A stretch of 64,000 bases of DNA from Bog-756 sp963769905 (lineage in GTDB: Bacteria > Actinomycetota > Acidimicrobiia > Acidimicrobiales > RAAP-2). Below the pieces are notes generated by a model. The model was not told the origin of the DNA, searched no databases, and saw nothing but the letters and a program-made list of their open reading frames with translations. The DNA lies in contig CAVYNG010000002.1 in assembly GCA_963769905.1 (NCBI GenBank), positions 2,046,001-2,110,000 on the forward strand, written 5' to 3'. Below are positions 1 through 8,976 of the stretch, one piece after another. Each line of letters starts with the position of its first letter. Position 1 is the first letter of the stretch. Position numbers and translations under genes: made by a program.

Positions 1-2
1 TG

Positions 3-1028
3 TCGGGGCTGGCCTGTCCGTCGTCCACCGTCTGCGCTGCCATCGGGAACGCCGGGTCGACAGAGGCCATCCTCTCCGGCGCGCTCGGAGGCGTCGGCTC
101 CGACACGTGGTCGGGGACGAGCGCGCCGGCATCAGTCACCGGACTGACGTCCCTCAGCTGTCCCGATGCGGCCGACTGCCTCATCGCGGCGACGTCGACC
201 GATGTCCAGGGCAACCCGGACGCCGTCCTGCTGTCGGGTTCACCGGGTCCATCGGCAACCTGGTCCTTGATCGGCCTACCCGCTCAGGAGACAGGGCTTG
301 CCTACCTCAACGGAATCGCCTGCACGCCCGGTCCCGGCGCCACCTGTACCGCGGTCGGAGCCACCACTCAGTCGGCAGCGATCACCTCGACGACCAGCGG
401 ACCCGGCGGATCGTGGACCGACCACACATCGGACCCCGGTCTGATGAGCGGCAGTCAATCGCTGCTCAGCGGAGACCTCGTCAGCGGCATCCCGATCGAG
501 CTCGCGACCGCGGGAACTCCGGGCATCGTGAACACCGTATCCACCAATAACGGCTATTGGAACCCGATCACCGCCGGCGGACCGACCAACGCCACGACGT
601 TGGGTCCCGTCTATCCGTTCACCTCGGGGTATACGGCCTTCGCCGGAGACTGCCCGGCCGAAGAACCATCCGACCAGGGCACGGTCCTCGCTCCGGCGGC
701 TCCTGGACTGAGCTCGCCCGCACCAGTCACCGTCCCGCTGGGCGTCCTACCCCTCGTGGTCACGCCAGGGTCTGCGGCCCTTTCGAGCGACACGATGCAC
801 CTCCAATCGACGGCATCCTCGCCGTGCAGCACCCACACCTACACGCTCCAGACTCCCGGAGCCGACGGGAGTAGTCGCACCGAAGTGCCCTTCGGGACCT
901 ACAACTTGACGATCAGCTCCGGAGCGACGACTACCTCGGCCGTACCGGTGACGGTCAGTCCTGGCTCGGTGACCGTGGGAGGCACCACGAGTCCGCTGCC
1001 GGGAGCAGTCGGGGTGGCGGGGCCATGA
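3..1028 (+). CDS. Extracellular Cys-repeat protein, 3' part (5' end outside window)
   Basis: The frame is open from the left edge, so the N-terminus is missing. Three spaced copies of a C-P-x(3-5)-C-x-A type motif are visible near residues 5, 54 and 106 of the visible part, about 50 residues apart. Such Cys-bearing repeats are common in secreted actinobacterial proteins that form propeller-like folds. The last 120 residues are rich in Thr, Ser, Val, Gly and Pro and look like an Ig-like or linker region. The stop overlaps the start of the prepilin gene (ATGA), so the two are co-translated. The context suggests a surface protein exported or assembled with the pilin-like proteins downstream. The exact function is unknown. 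Confidence 0.6.
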   Translation, partial: SGLACPSSTVCAAIGNAGSTEAILSGALGGVGSDTWSGTSAPASVTGLTSLSCPDAADCLIAATSTDVQGNPDAVLLSGSPGPSATWSLIGLPAQETGLAYLNGIACTPGPGATCTAVGATTQSAAITSTTSGPGGSWTDHTSDPGLMSGSQSLLSGDLVSGIPIELATAGTPGIVNTVSTNNGYWNPITAGGPTNATTLGPVYPFTSGYTAFAGDCPAEEPSDQGTVLAPAAPGLSSPAPVTVPLGVLPLVVTPGSAALSSDTMHLQSTASSPCSTHTYTLQTPGADGSSRTEVPFGTYNLTISSGATTTSAVPVTVSPGSVTVGGTTSPLPGAVGVAGP

Positions 1029-2023
1029 CTGGCTTGCTGATGGGGAAGTTGCGCCAGAGGATCGACCGCATGCAGCTCGACCGACGAGGAGACAACCGCG
1101 ATGCGGGAATGACGCTGACCGAGCTGATGATCGCCTTCACGGTCCTGACAATCCTCGTGACGGTGGCGTCGGTCGCGCTCTCCTCGTACCTCAACCTGGG
1201 CAATCAAGTGATCTCGTCGTACGGCAACACCGAGCAGGTCCTCACCGTCGCCACCAACCTCCAGAAGTTGATCCGAGCCCAGGTGGAGCCCGCTCCAACA
1301 CCGACCACCGGAGCGAATGCCAACGTCCCGTCTCCTCCCTTCTCCACCGTCGCGGGCTCCGACACGGGCCAGTACGTGGGATCGACTGCCGTCGGCACGT
1401 TTTCGGCGACCTTCTACTCGAACGTCGGTAATGCCGCGGGTCCTGCCCGAATCGTCGCCTCGGAGACTGCAAATGCCGTCGTCGTAGGGCGACCCCGGAC
1501 CTGGACCTTCACCGTGACGGAGCAGATTCCCGACGCCAATTCGTGCCCGTTCGCCGTCAACTCCGCCAAGGTCTGCACCTACACCGGCGTCTCCAACAAC
1601 CCCGTGAAGAACGTCCTGAACATCCCCGACCTCGTGAACAACGACACCCCCACCACGGCCTACGCCGGCACGCCGCAAGCGACCAGCCTGACCTACACCC
1701 CGATCTTCACGTACATCCTCCTGCAGACATCTGCGGCTCCGAACAGCCCCGGTCAACAGGTGCCGGTTTCGGTGGTCACGCCGGCACCCGCTGGCTTCTT
1801 CTGGCCGCTCCCACAGGCATCGAAGGACGACAGCATCTTCCAGACCTGCGCCGCGACCCAGACCGCAACTCCGATTGCCAATACCTGCCCCGGAGACGCA
1901 GTGCAGGGTGTGACCATCGACCTGTTGATCCAGTCCCCGGGGTCCTCGGCTCCGACGGAGGACAACACGACGGTCTTCTCGCTCAGTCCCACGTCCTACC
2001 TCTACAACCCGTTGGTGGGGTGA
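1025..2023 (+). CDS. Type IV prepilin-like protein
   Basis: This 332-residue protein has a class III (type IV pilin) signal. A 28-residue basic leader ends in Gly28, followed by Met29, and Glu is at position +5 of the mature protein (Glu33). A hydrophobic helix runs to about residue 55. A prepilin peptidase would cut after Gly28 and the helix would pack into a pilus or pseudopilus fibre. The remaining 280 residues are Thr/Pro/Asn-rich with several Cys and would be exposed outside the cell. It overlaps the upstream gene by 4 nt and the next gene starts 5 nt downstream, so this is one operon. The long body suggests a minor pilin or adhesin rather than the major subunit. Confidence 0.75.
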   Translation: MTGLLMGKLRQRIDRMQLDRRGDNRDAGMTLTELMIAFTVLTILVTVASVALSSYLNLGNQVISSYGNTEQVLTVATNLQKLIRAQVEPAPTPTTGANANVPSPPFSTVAGSDTGQYVGSTAVGTFSATFYSNVGNAAGPARIVASETANAVVVGRPRTWTFTVTEQIPDANSCPFAVNSAKVCTYTGVSNNPVKNVLNIPDLVNNDTPTTAYAGTPQATSLTYTPIFTYILLQTSAAPNSPGQQVPVSVVTPAPAGFFWPLPQASKDDSIFQTCAATQTATPIANTCPGDAVQGVTIDLLIQSPGSSAPTEDNTTVFSLSPTSYLYNPLVG

Positions 2024-2028
2024 CAACG

Positions 2029-4410
2029 ATGTCCTTCGCGCGCTCGAGAACCTCGCTCCTCTCGCCGGGTCGCGGTCCCTCACGATCTCGATGGATCCGT
2101 CGGCGTCGCTCAGGCGGCGACGAAGGACAGGCGGCGCTCCTCCTCGTGATCGGCATCGCGATCCTCATCGCGACGTACGGGTCGATCATGGTGGCCACCA
2201 CCATCGGCAACGACCCGCTCATTCAATCCGACAATGTCCAGCACTACGCGTATCGGGCAGTCGAAGCCGGCATCAACACGTTCGAGAGCGTCATCAACAA
2301 CAATCCCAATCTGGCCCACTGCGACTCCACGCTCAACGCCAGCCCGCTCTGCACAGGTCTGCACTACCAGGTCTGGAACGATGTTCTCGGGACCACGGGG
2401 ACCAATGGTGTGATCCCCGAGTACTACCTGGTCGACAATCCACAGCCACAGATCGCCGCCAACGGCACTCTCACCAGTCTGAACGTCGAGATCATCGGTG
2501 CGGCTGGCTATCCGGGCCACTTCGTGTACCAGACCATCGACGGCGAGTTCCAGCCGATCAATGGGTATCTGGTCAATGTCTGGTGGTCCGACTTCGCCGG
2601 CTCGAACCCGGGCGGAACTGGCACGGAATACCAGCACATCAAGTACACCACCGGTCCCTATGCCGGCAATTACGAGGGCGAAGAGGCAGGCCAGTGCTCG
2701 TACATCTGGCAGACGAGCTCCACCCCGGCCCCCTACAAGCTGACCAACAACGCGACGGGTGGAGCTCGCGGAGACGTCGGGCCATGTGGTACGGGAGCAC
2801 CGCCTTTCACCTCCGGCGACACCATCAACGGCCCGCTGTACTCCAACGACTCGATCAAGGTGAGCAACAACCCGAACTTCGGCATCCCCTGGCCGGCACC
2901 GGTACCACCGGGATCGCCTCAAGCGGTGACCACCGCGGATCCCGCCTGCCAATTCGCCGATGCCGGGACATACGCCTGCAGCAACGCAGTCGGCATCTAC
3001 AGCGCCAGCAGTACCTTCAACCATCCCATCGAACAGTCGCCGGTCGACGACAGCGCGCTTCAGCGGATCGCGTCCGTCGGCGGCTGCCTCTACCAGGGAC
3101 CCACCCAGATCACCCTGGTCGGCAACCAGATGAAGGTCGTCAGCCCCGATACGCCGGCCAGCCCCGGCCCGGGGGCCAACTGTCCGAACCCGGCCGCGGT
3201 CGGTGCGACGTGGACCGGCACGACCGGATCACTCCCGGGCAACGGGGTGGTCTACGTGCAGACCGCCTCGGCTGCCAACAAGAAGACCGGTGCCAATCCG
3301 TTCGACGACAGCGGGAATCTTTATCCCTCGGACAGTGGCAAGTACGCCCAGACGCTCCCGTCGTGCAGCGGCTGCTATGACGGCCAAAGCGCGAGCCCCG
3401 ACGAGGAGGGGGATGCTTTCGTCCAGGGCCACCTCTCGGGTCTTCTCACCGTCGGGACCGACAACGACATCGTCATCGACGGCAATCTCACCTACGACAA
3501 CTGCGTGGCCTGGGCAGCAACCAATCCGGGCGACCCGGTGTTCGGAGGATCCCAGCAAGAGTCGGCGTGCGCATACAACACGTCCGCTTCCGGTCACGGC
3601 AACGACGCACTCGGACTCATCGCCGACCAGTTCATCGAGGTCGATCACCCGATCGACCCTGCGAACACGGGAGACGTGCTCCCATTCTGTAGCGACCCGG
3701 GCTCGGTGATGGCAAAGGTCACCCATACCTCCGAAAGCGGAGGTGTCGTGACGGTGACCGCGAGCAACAGTTTTGCAGCCGGTGAGTCCGTGGCCTTCTC
3801 TGGGTTGAACAACGGGTTTACCGGCCTCAACGGAAACACGTACACCGTTCTCTCCGCCGGTCTCAGCTCCACCAAATTCGAGATCACCAGTTCGGTCAAC
3901 GGAGCCTCGAGTACGACAGGATCTGCAGTTCCACCGGGGATCAGTCCCACGATGACGACCGACGATGCAGCGCCGATGTGCACCCCCAACAACACCCCGT
4001 ACGTCGGCCTCAACGACATCACCCAGGGGAACCTCATCATCGATGCTTCGGTCCTGGCCCTGAACCAGTCGTTTGCCAACAACAACCCGTATTCCGGCCC
4101 CAACATGGACCAGATCCTCCTCTACGGTTCGATCCAGCAGGAGGCCCGCGGTCCTATCGGTGGTGGAACGTTGAACGCCGACGTGAACGGAAAGCCGACC
4201 TCCAGCAACAACCACACCGGTTACGGGAAGTTCTACACCTATGACCCACGCCTCGAGCTGGTATCCCCGCCGGACTATCTCAATCCCACCGACGGTTCCT
4301 ACGCCCTGGCGTCGTCTGCGGTGAGGGGGTCGACAGCCTGCCCGAGCTGGCACCAACCGACGAACTACTACTCGAACGGGGCGACGGTGGCGTGCACACC
4401 TCCTCCGTGA
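2029..4410 (+). CDS. PilX-like large minor pilin / pilus-tip surface protein
   Basis: The open frame extends further upstream, but the first sensible start is the ATG 5 nt after the prepilin stop, giving 793 residues. A strongly basic N-terminus is followed by Asp-Glu-Gly-Gln and a single membrane helix at about residues 35-58, as in PilX-type minor pilins, although the classic Gly-Phe-x4-Glu motif is not obvious. The rest is a very large Asn/Ser/Thr/Gly-rich exported domain with paired Cys residues. It is probably assembled with the prepilin encoded immediately upstream and could be an adhesive tip component. The function is inferred from topology and neighbourhood only. Confidence 0.6.
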   Translation: MSFARSRTSLLSPGRGPSRSRWIRRRRSGGDEGQAALLLVIGIAILIATYGSIMVATTIGNDPLIQSDNVQHYAYRAVEAGINTFESVINNNPNLAHCDSTLNASPLCTGLHYQVWNDVLGTTGTNGVIPEYYLVDNPQPQIAANGTLTSLNVEIIGAAGYPGHFVYQTIDGEFQPINGYLVNVWWSDFAGSNPGGTGTEYQHIKYTTGPYAGNYEGEEAGQCSYIWQTSSTPAPYKLTNNATGGARGDVGPCGTGAPPFTSGDTINGPLYSNDSIKVSNNPNFGIPWPAPVPPGSPQAVTTADPACQFADAGTYACSNAVGIYSASSTFNHPIEQSPVDDSALQRIASVGGCLYQGPTQITLVGNQMKVVSPDTPASPGPGANCPNPAAVGATWTGTTGSLPGNGVVYVQTASAANKKTGANPFDDSGNLYPSDSGKYAQTLPSCSGCYDGQSASPDEEGDAFVQGHLSGLLTVGTDNDIVIDGNLTYDNCVAWAATNPGDPVFGGSQQESACAYNTSASGHGNDALGLIADQFIEVDHPIDPANTGDVLPFCSDPGSVMAKVTHTSESGGVVTVTASNSFAAGESVAFSGLNNGFTGLNGNTYTVLSAGLSSTKFEITSSVNGASSTTGSAVPPGISPTMTTDDAAPMCTPNNTPYVGLNDITQGNLIIDASVLALNQSFANNNPYSGPNMDQILLYGSIQQEARGPIGGGTLNADVNGKPTSSNNHTGYGKFYTYDPRLELVSPPDYLNPTDGSYALASSAVRGSTACPSWHQPTNYYSNGATVACTPPP

Positions 4411-4411
4411 T

Positions 4412-4433
4412 CCCGGTCGCACTACGTACCGGG
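4412..4433 (+). terminator. Possible terminator hairpin after the pilin operon
   Basis: A 6-bp inverted repeat (CCCGGT / ACCGGG) separated by 10 nt starts one base after the stop of the pilin-like gene. There is no U-tract, so this is at best a weak or Rho-assisted terminator. Confidence 0.25.
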
Positions 4434-4629
4434 CCCGACGGTCCGACCCTTCGCCCCGATCCGGTTCACTGAGGCAGCGGGCCTGCCCGCCCTCCAGTTC
4501 GGCTCCGGACGCCACGCGTGGACCGGAAGGGCTGGACGAGTGGGTGTGCGATACGGCACGTTCCCCGGCTCCGTGGTCGAGGAGCGAGCCGGACGAGTCG
4601 CCGTTTCGATCGGCCTGCGCGCCGAGCAG

Positions 4630-4702
4630 CTCCGGGGGGAGGGCTCGAACCTCCAACATCTGGCTCCAAAGGCCAGCGTTCTGCCGATTGAACTACCCCG
4701 GA
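4630..4702 (-). tRNA. tRNA-Gln (anticodon TTG)
   Basis: Read on the minus strand, the 73 nt fold as a complete cloverleaf. The 7-bp acceptor pairs TCCGGGG with CCCCGGA, with discriminator G. The D stem is GTTC/GAAC. The anticodon stem is CTGGC/GCCAG around loop CTTTGGA with anticodon TTG. The T stem is GGAGG/CCTCC with TTCGAGC in the loop. The CCA end is not encoded. Anticodon TTG reads CAA and, by wobble, CAG glutamine codons. It stands alone between the pilin operon and the two-component genes. Confidence 0.95.
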
Positions 4703-4858
4703 TCGAACCGTCGGGCGCGCCCTGGCAAGGTCACGATACTCCTCGACCGTGCGCAAGCCCGGCTCACGCGGGGATCCGAGGTGCCGCCCGTCGCTGCGTG
4801 CTTGCCCGCGAGACTCCTCGACCGTCCGGTGTGCAACGAGCTCGAAGAGGCCTGGCAG

Positions 4859-4864
4859 TAGGCT
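4859..4864 (+). promoter_or_regulatory. Putative -10 box of a leaderless promoter for the response regulator
   Basis: TAGGCT lies 9 nt before the ATG of the response-regulator gene, and no Shine-Dalgarno is present. This matches the TAnnnT spacing seen for leaderless actinobacterial transcripts and recurs before several genes in this window. Confidence 0.45.
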
Positions 4865-4873
4865 CGCCGCCCG

Positions 4874-5545
4874 ATGAGGGTGCTCGTCGTCGACGACGAT
4901 CCCGCCGTCAGCGGTGCGCTCAACCGCGCACTCCGCCTCGAAGGCTACGAGGTGTCGCTGGCCGGTGACGGCCCGATCGCGCTCGAGCAGATCGCCGTGC
5001 GCCCACCCGATGCGGTCGTGCTCGACGTCGGCCTGCCGACCCTCGACGGCCTCGAGGTGTGCCGGCGGCTGCGGGCGGCCGGCGACGACACGCCGGTGCT
5101 CATGCTGACCGCCCGCGACGCGGTCAACGACCGGGTGCAAGGTCTCGACGCCGGTGCCGACGATTACCTGGTCAAGCCGTTCGCCCTCGCCGAGCTCCTC
5201 GCACGCCTGCGGGCACTGCTACGCCGGCGGCCCGAGGACACAGGTGAGCTCCTGACCTTCGACGACCTCCAGCTCGACCCGGTGACCCGGGAGGCGAAAC
5301 GCGGCGATCGGTCCTTCTCGCTGACCCGGATCGAGTACGACCTGCTCGAGCTGCTGCTCCGCCACCCCCGCCAGGTCCTCACCCGTGAGCTGATCCTCGA
5401 CCGGGTGTGGGGCTACACGTTCGATTCGGGCACCAACTCCCTGGCCGTCTACATCGGCTACCTCCGGCGCAAGACCGAGCTCGACGGGGAGCCGCGCCTC
5501 ATCCACACCGCCCGTGGAGTCGGTTACGTCCTGCGTGAGCCATGA
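4874..5545 (+). CDS. OmpR/PhoB-family response regulator
   Basis: At 223 residues this is full length for the family. The N-terminal receiver domain (about 1-118) has the acidic cluster Asp7-Asp9, the phospho-acceptor Asp51 in VVLDVGLP and Lys101 in YLVKPF. The C-terminal winged-helix domain (about 130-222) has the recognition helix and the closing wing motif GVGYVLREP. It is a transcription factor activated by the histidine kinase encoded next, whose ATG overlaps its stop by 4 nt. The sequence resembles the PrrA/MprA-type regulators of actinobacteria, but the target genes cannot be read from this window. Confidence 0.9.
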   Translation: MRVLVVDDDPAVSGALNRALRLEGYEVSLAGDGPIALEQIAVRPPDAVVLDVGLPTLDGLEVCRRLRAAGDDTPVLMLTARDAVNDRVQGLDAGADDYLVKPFALAELLARLRALLRRRPEDTGELLTFDDLQLDPVTREAKRGDRSFSLTRIEYDLLELLLRHPRQVLTRELILDRVWGYTFDSGTNSLAVYIGYLRRKTELDGEPRLIHTARGVGYVLREP

Positions 5546-6939
5546 CCTTCCGCACCCGGATCGTGCTCGCGGCGACCGCGGCGGTGCTGGTCGTCGTGGT
5601 CCTCGGCTCGATCGCAACGTATCTGGTCGCGTCCAATTCGCTGGTCGGCTCGATCGACGTCTCCCTCAGCGGCCAGGCCCACGCCTACCTCGACTCGCCC
5701 CCCTACCCGACGATCCCGAACGCCTGCACCAATACGGTCGGCAACTGCATCCAGGTGGTCTTCAGCGACGGCACCGTCAACCAGCCAGTCGTGTTGCCCG
5801 TCAACGCCACCGTTCGGTCGGTCGCGGCCAGCCAGGGCGGCGCAAACGAAGCGTATTTCTCGACGACGGTCGACAACATCGCGGTCCGGGAGATCGTCGC
5901 ACCACTCCCACGTGGCTTCACCTACAACGACGGTCTCATCAACGGCGCCAATCCGACCCTGGAGCTCCCGCGCGGCGGGGCCCTCCAGATCACCACGCCG
6001 CTCACCGGCGTCAACCACGAGCTGCACAACCTGGCGATCGCGCTCTGGCTGATCGTGTTGGTCGGTGTCACGGTCGCGGTCCTGCTCGGGCTGGCGGTCG
6101 GTCGCACGGTTCTGCGACCACTCAACAGCCTCACCCACAACATCGAGTACCTCGCGGAAACGACCGACGTGTCGAGCCGGCTCGACCCGGGCGGAGGGGA
6201 CGAGCTCGGCCGGCTCCGGCGTGCGTTCAACCAGCTCCTCAACGCCCTCGACAGCTCGCGCGAGAGCCAGCGACAGCTCGTCCTCGACGCGTCCCACGAA
6301 TTGCGCACGCCGCTCACCAGCCTCCGAACCAACATGGAGGTCGCGCGCCGGATGGACGAGCTCGCACCGGAGGAGCGGGAGATCCTGATCGGTGACGTCC
6401 TCACCCAACTCGACGAGCTCACGACGCTGGTCGGCGATCTTGCGGAGCTGGCTCGGGGCGAACAGCCGCGGCCGACCTCGGAGCCGGTCCGGCTCGACAG
6501 CGTCGTCCTCGACGCGGTCGAGATCGCCACGACCCACGGGAGGAGCCGCGGCGTCGTCTTCGACACCTCCGTCGAGCCGACGTGGGTCTCGGGTTCTCCG
6601 CCACGGATCGGCCGCGCGGTCGACAACCTGCTCGACAACGCCCTCAAGTGGAGTCCCGACGGCGGTGTGGTGGAGGTCACCTGCTCCGAGGGGATGGTGG
6701 TCGTGCGTGACCATGGCCCAGGCGTCGACGAGAGCGACGCCGAGCACATCTTCGACCGCTTCTACCGCGCGCCGAGCGCCCGGGGCAGACCTGGATCGGG
6801 CCTGGGTCTCGCCATCGTGGCCCAAGTCGCCCGTGACGAAGGGGGCAGCGTGACCGTCGACCGCGCGAACGGTGGCGGGGCTTTGTTCCGCTTCACTCTT
6901 CCCCAGGTCGAATCCCCCAACGGACCCCTCACCGAGTGA
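5542..6939 (+). CDS. Membrane sensor histidine kinase
   Basis: This 465-residue partner kinase of the upstream regulator starts inside its stop codon (ATGA). A first membrane helix (about 7-30) and a second (about 164-190) flank an extracytoplasmic sensor of about 130 residues containing two Cys. A HAMP linker follows. The HisKA dimerisation helix carries the phospho-accepting His252 in ASHELRTPL. The HATPase domain shows the N box (DNLLDNALKW), the G1 box (DHGPGVD) and the G2 box (GSGLGLAIV). The layout is like MprB/PrrB-type kinases. The signal sensed is unknown. Confidence 0.9.
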   Translation: MTFRTRIVLAATAAVLVVVVLGSIATYLVASNSLVGSIDVSLSGQAHAYLDSPPYPTIPNACTNTVGNCIQVVFSDGTVNQPVVLPVNATVRSVAASQGGANEAYFSTTVDNIAVREIVAPLPRGFTYNDGLINGANPTLELPRGGALQITTPLTGVNHELHNLAIALWLIVLVGVTVAVLLGLAVGRTVLRPLNSLTHNIEYLAETTDVSSRLDPGGGDELGRLRRAFNQLLNALDSSRESQRQLVLDASHELRTPLTSLRTNMEVARRMDELAPEEREILIGDVLTQLDELTTLVGDLAELARGEQPRPTSEPVRLDSVVLDAVEIATTHGRSRGVVFDTSVEPTWVSGSPPRIGRAVDNLLDNALKWSPDGGVVEVTCSEGMVVVRDHGPGVDESDAEHIFDRFYRAPSARGRPGSGLGLAIVAQVARDEGGSVTVDRANGGGALFRFTLPQVESPNGPLTE

Positions 6940-6980
6940 ATGAGGAGTGAATAAGGGAAGCGGCCGCCGAGTGTGGGGCT

Positions 6981-7006
6981 CCGACGCCGACCGCGCGTGG
7001 CGTCGG
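6981..7006 (+). terminator. Hairpin between the kinase gene and bS22
   Basis: A perfect 8-bp inverted repeat (CCGACGCC / GGCGTCGG) with a 10-nt loop lies 41 nt after the kinase stop. There is no U-run, so termination is only a suggestion. Confidence 0.3.
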
Positions 7007-7021
7007 TCGGCGCAGGTCGGC

Positions 7022-7027
7022 TAGCGT
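7022..7027 (+). promoter_or_regulatory. Putative -10 box before bS22
   Basis: TAGCGT sits 11 nt before the ATG of the 33-codon gene, with no ribosome binding site between them. This is consistent with a leaderless or near-leaderless transcript. Confidence 0.35.
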
Positions 7028-7038
7028 CCCCACCCGAC

Positions 7039-7140
7039 ATGGGATCACTGATCAAGAAGCGCCGGAAGCGCATGCGGAAGAAGAAGCACAAGAAGATGTT
7101 GAAGGCGACCCGCTGGCAGCGGCGGGCCGCGGGCAAGTAG
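7039..7140 (+). CDS. Small ribosomal subunit protein bS22 (AURKAIP1/COX24 type)
   Basis: The 33-residue, extremely basic protein begins MGSLIKKRRKRM and ends in QRRAAGK. This is the pattern of the actinobacterial short AURKAIP1/COX24-domain protein, which mycobacterial ribosome structures show bound to the small subunit (bS22). In those structures it threads through 16S rRNA near the decoding region. The gene is too short for most gene finders. Length and the conserved GS-IKKRRKRM start agree with the family. It has no Shine-Dalgarno, and ispE ends 16 nt further on, on the opposite strand. Confidence 0.88.
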   Translation: MGSLIKKRRKRMRKKKHKKMLKATRWQRRAAGK

Positions 7141-7155
7141 TCCAGCGCTCGTCGA

Positions 7156-8034
7156 TCAGGTCTCGGCGCTCGCAGCGTCGTGGCGGGGCGTGGTCGCCAC
7201 CTCCACCAGCAGGCCTCGTTCGGTACCGACGTCCAGCCAGCGCCTGGTTGCGCGGCCTTTCTCGGTGCTCGCGGTGAGCGAGCCCTCGACGAACCAGGTC
7301 GAGCCGCTTCCCGCCAGCTGCGGGAGCCGACCGCTCGCCGCGGCGAGCGCTTCCTTCCACTCGAGGAGCCGGGGCTCGAGTGCCACCGCGGCCGCTTCGA
7401 GATCGTTGTCGGAGGCGCGCTCGGCGCGCTCGTTCCGCTCGGAGCCGAGCTCGTCCCAGGTCTTGTAGACCGCGGCGGTGTCCATGCCGAACGGAGGGAC
7501 GAGGAGGGTGAAGGTTCGCTCCTCGTAGGGCAACGGGTCGACGACCTCCCCGATCCCGCCGACGCGGGCCCGACCGCCGAACACGCAGAAAGGGACGTCG
7601 GCTCCGAGCGACGCGGCGAACGCGAGATCGGTTCGCGCCGCCCAACGGAGGACGGCCGCCGCGTCCGCCGAGCCACCACCGAGCCCTGCCCCGGGGGGGA
7701 TCCGCTTCACCAGTCGGATCGATGCCGTCCGACCCACCGCGTCGAGCGCGCAGACGACCAGGTTCCGCCGGTCGACGTCGATGCCAGCCCACGGCCAGCC
7801 GGACCCGTCGCCGGGGTCGTACGAGACGGTCAGTTTCGACGCGGGTCCGACGGGGGTCCCGTGGTCGCCACGGGCGGTCTCGTCGGCGCCCCTAGTGGTC
7901 CCGCCGGCGCCGCCACCGATGAACAGGGTGTCGAAAAGATTGACGGTGACAAACTCCGCCGCGAGCAGGTGATAGCCGTCGGGCCGCACCCCGGTGACCT
8001 GGAGAGACAGGGTGAGCTTCGCCGGGGCCGACAT
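7156..8034 (-). CDS. ispE: 4-diphosphocytidyl-2-C-methyl-D-erythritol kinase
   Basis: IspE phosphorylates the 2-hydroxyl of CDP-methylerythritol, the fourth step of the MEP route to isoprenoid precursors. The 292-residue protein starts with SAPAKLTLSLQVTG, the usual substrate-binding start of the family, followed by RPDGYH. The GHMP-kinase ATP loop PPGAGLGGGSADAA is intact, and the C-terminal glycine loop is seen as LAGSGSTW. A longer open frame upstream overlaps rsmA and is not needed, because the chosen ATG matches family N-termini. It is last in the run rsmA-ispE, 38 nt after rsmA, the usual actinobacterial order. Confidence 0.93.
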   Translation of the reverse strand: MSAPAKLTLSLQVTGVRPDGYHLLAAEFVTVNLFDTLFIGGGAGGTTRGADETARGDHGTPVGPASKLTVSYDPGDGSGWPWAGIDVDRRNLVVCALDAVGRTASIRLVKRIPPGAGLGGGSADAAAVLRWAARTDLAFAASLGADVPFCVFGGRARVGGIGEVVDPLPYEERTFTLLVPPFGMDTAAVYKTWDELGSERNERAERASDNDLEAAAVALEPRLLEWKEALAAASGRLPQLAGSGSTWFVEGSLTASTEKGRATRRWLDVGTERGLLVEVATTPRHDAASAET

Positions 8035-8072
8035 CTCGGTCGCTGCCGATGCCTCCGAGCCGATCCCTCCGC

Positions 8073-8936
8073 TCACGCCGCAGCCGGCTCCCAGGCGGCG
8101 AGCCGCTCCCACCCCTCGAGCGGCACCTCCTCGGCACGAGCGGTCGGCTCGATGCCGGCCGCGGCGAACGCTTCGGGCGGTACCACGCCTTCGAGCGCGC
8201 GGCGCAACATCTTGCGCCGGTGGGCGAAGCCGGCACGCACCACCGCGAACAGGCGGTCGTAAGCCGCAGCGCCGGGCCCGGGCAAGGGCAAGGGCGAGCT
8301 CGAGCCCGCTCCCCCCTCCGCGTCGGGGTGGCGGTCGAGTCGCACGACGACCGACTCGACCTTCGGCCGCGGGACGAAGACCGACGCGGGGACCCGTGCG
8401 ACCACCGCCGCCGAGGCCCAGTAGGCCACCTTCACCGACACCGCGCCGTAGGCCTCGTCGCCGGCCCGCGCGGCGAGGCGCTCCCCCACCTCGCGCTGGA
8501 CCATGACCAACAGCGAGGAGACCGACGGCGCCTCTTCGAGCACCCGGACGACGAGTGGCACCGCGACGTTGTAGGGGAGGTTGGCCACGAGCGACCACGA
8601 GCTCGCGTCGCCGAGCAGCGCATTCCAGTCGAGGGTCCGTGCGTCGCCCTCGACCACCCGGACGCCTCGCGGTTCGACCTGTTCGCGAAGGACCGGCAGG
8701 ACGGCTGGATCCACCTCGATCGCGGTGACCTCGGCGCCCGCCTCCGCCAGCGCGAGCGTGAGCGAGCCGAGGCCCGCACCCACCTCGACGACGTGATCAC
8801 CTTCGGTGACGCCCGACAGCCGGACGATCCGCCGGACGGTGTTGGCATCCGCGACGAAGTTCTGACCGAGCGAGCGTCGCGGCCGGAGATCGTTGGCCAC
8901 GAGGATCTGACGGATGTCGCCTCGGCCGTGGGTCAC
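8073..8936 (-). CDS. rsmA: 16S rRNA (adenine1518-N6/adenine1519-N6)-dimethyltransferase
   Basis: RsmA (KsgA) dimethylates two adjacent adenines in the loop of helix 45 late in small-subunit assembly. The 287-residue protein has the N-terminal signature RPRRSLGQNFVAD, the SAM-binding loop VVEVGAGLGSLT, the acidic motif AIEVD and the catalytic motif NLPYNVAVPL (N-L-P-Y). It starts with GTG, preceded at some distance by GAGGTGA. It lies between the RlpA-like gene and ispE in the same direction, as ksgA does in many actinobacteria. Confidence 0.94.
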   Translation of the reverse strand: MTHGRGDIRQILVANDLRPRRSLGQNFVADANTVRRIVRLSGVTEGDHVVEVGAGLGSLTLALAEAGAEVTAIEVDPAVLPVLREQVEPRGVRVVEGDARTLDWNALLGDASSWSLVANLPYNVAVPLVVRVLEEAPSVSSLLVMVQREVGERLAARAGDEAYGAVSVKVAYWASAAVVARVPASVFVPRPKVESVVVRLDRHPDAEGGAGSSSPLPLPGPGAAAYDRLFAVVRAGFAHRRKMLRRALEGVVPPEAFAAAGIEPTARAEEVPLEGWERLAAWEPAAA

Positions 8937-8976
8937 GCGATCAGTGTGTCACCTCGTCGGCGCCACGCTCACCAGC

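Noticed and set aside
1543..2028. Upstream extension of the PilX-like frame through the prepilin gene
   Set aside because: It overlaps the prepilin gene in another frame and translates to Arg/His/Pro-rich nonsense; the ATG at 2029 is the sensible start.
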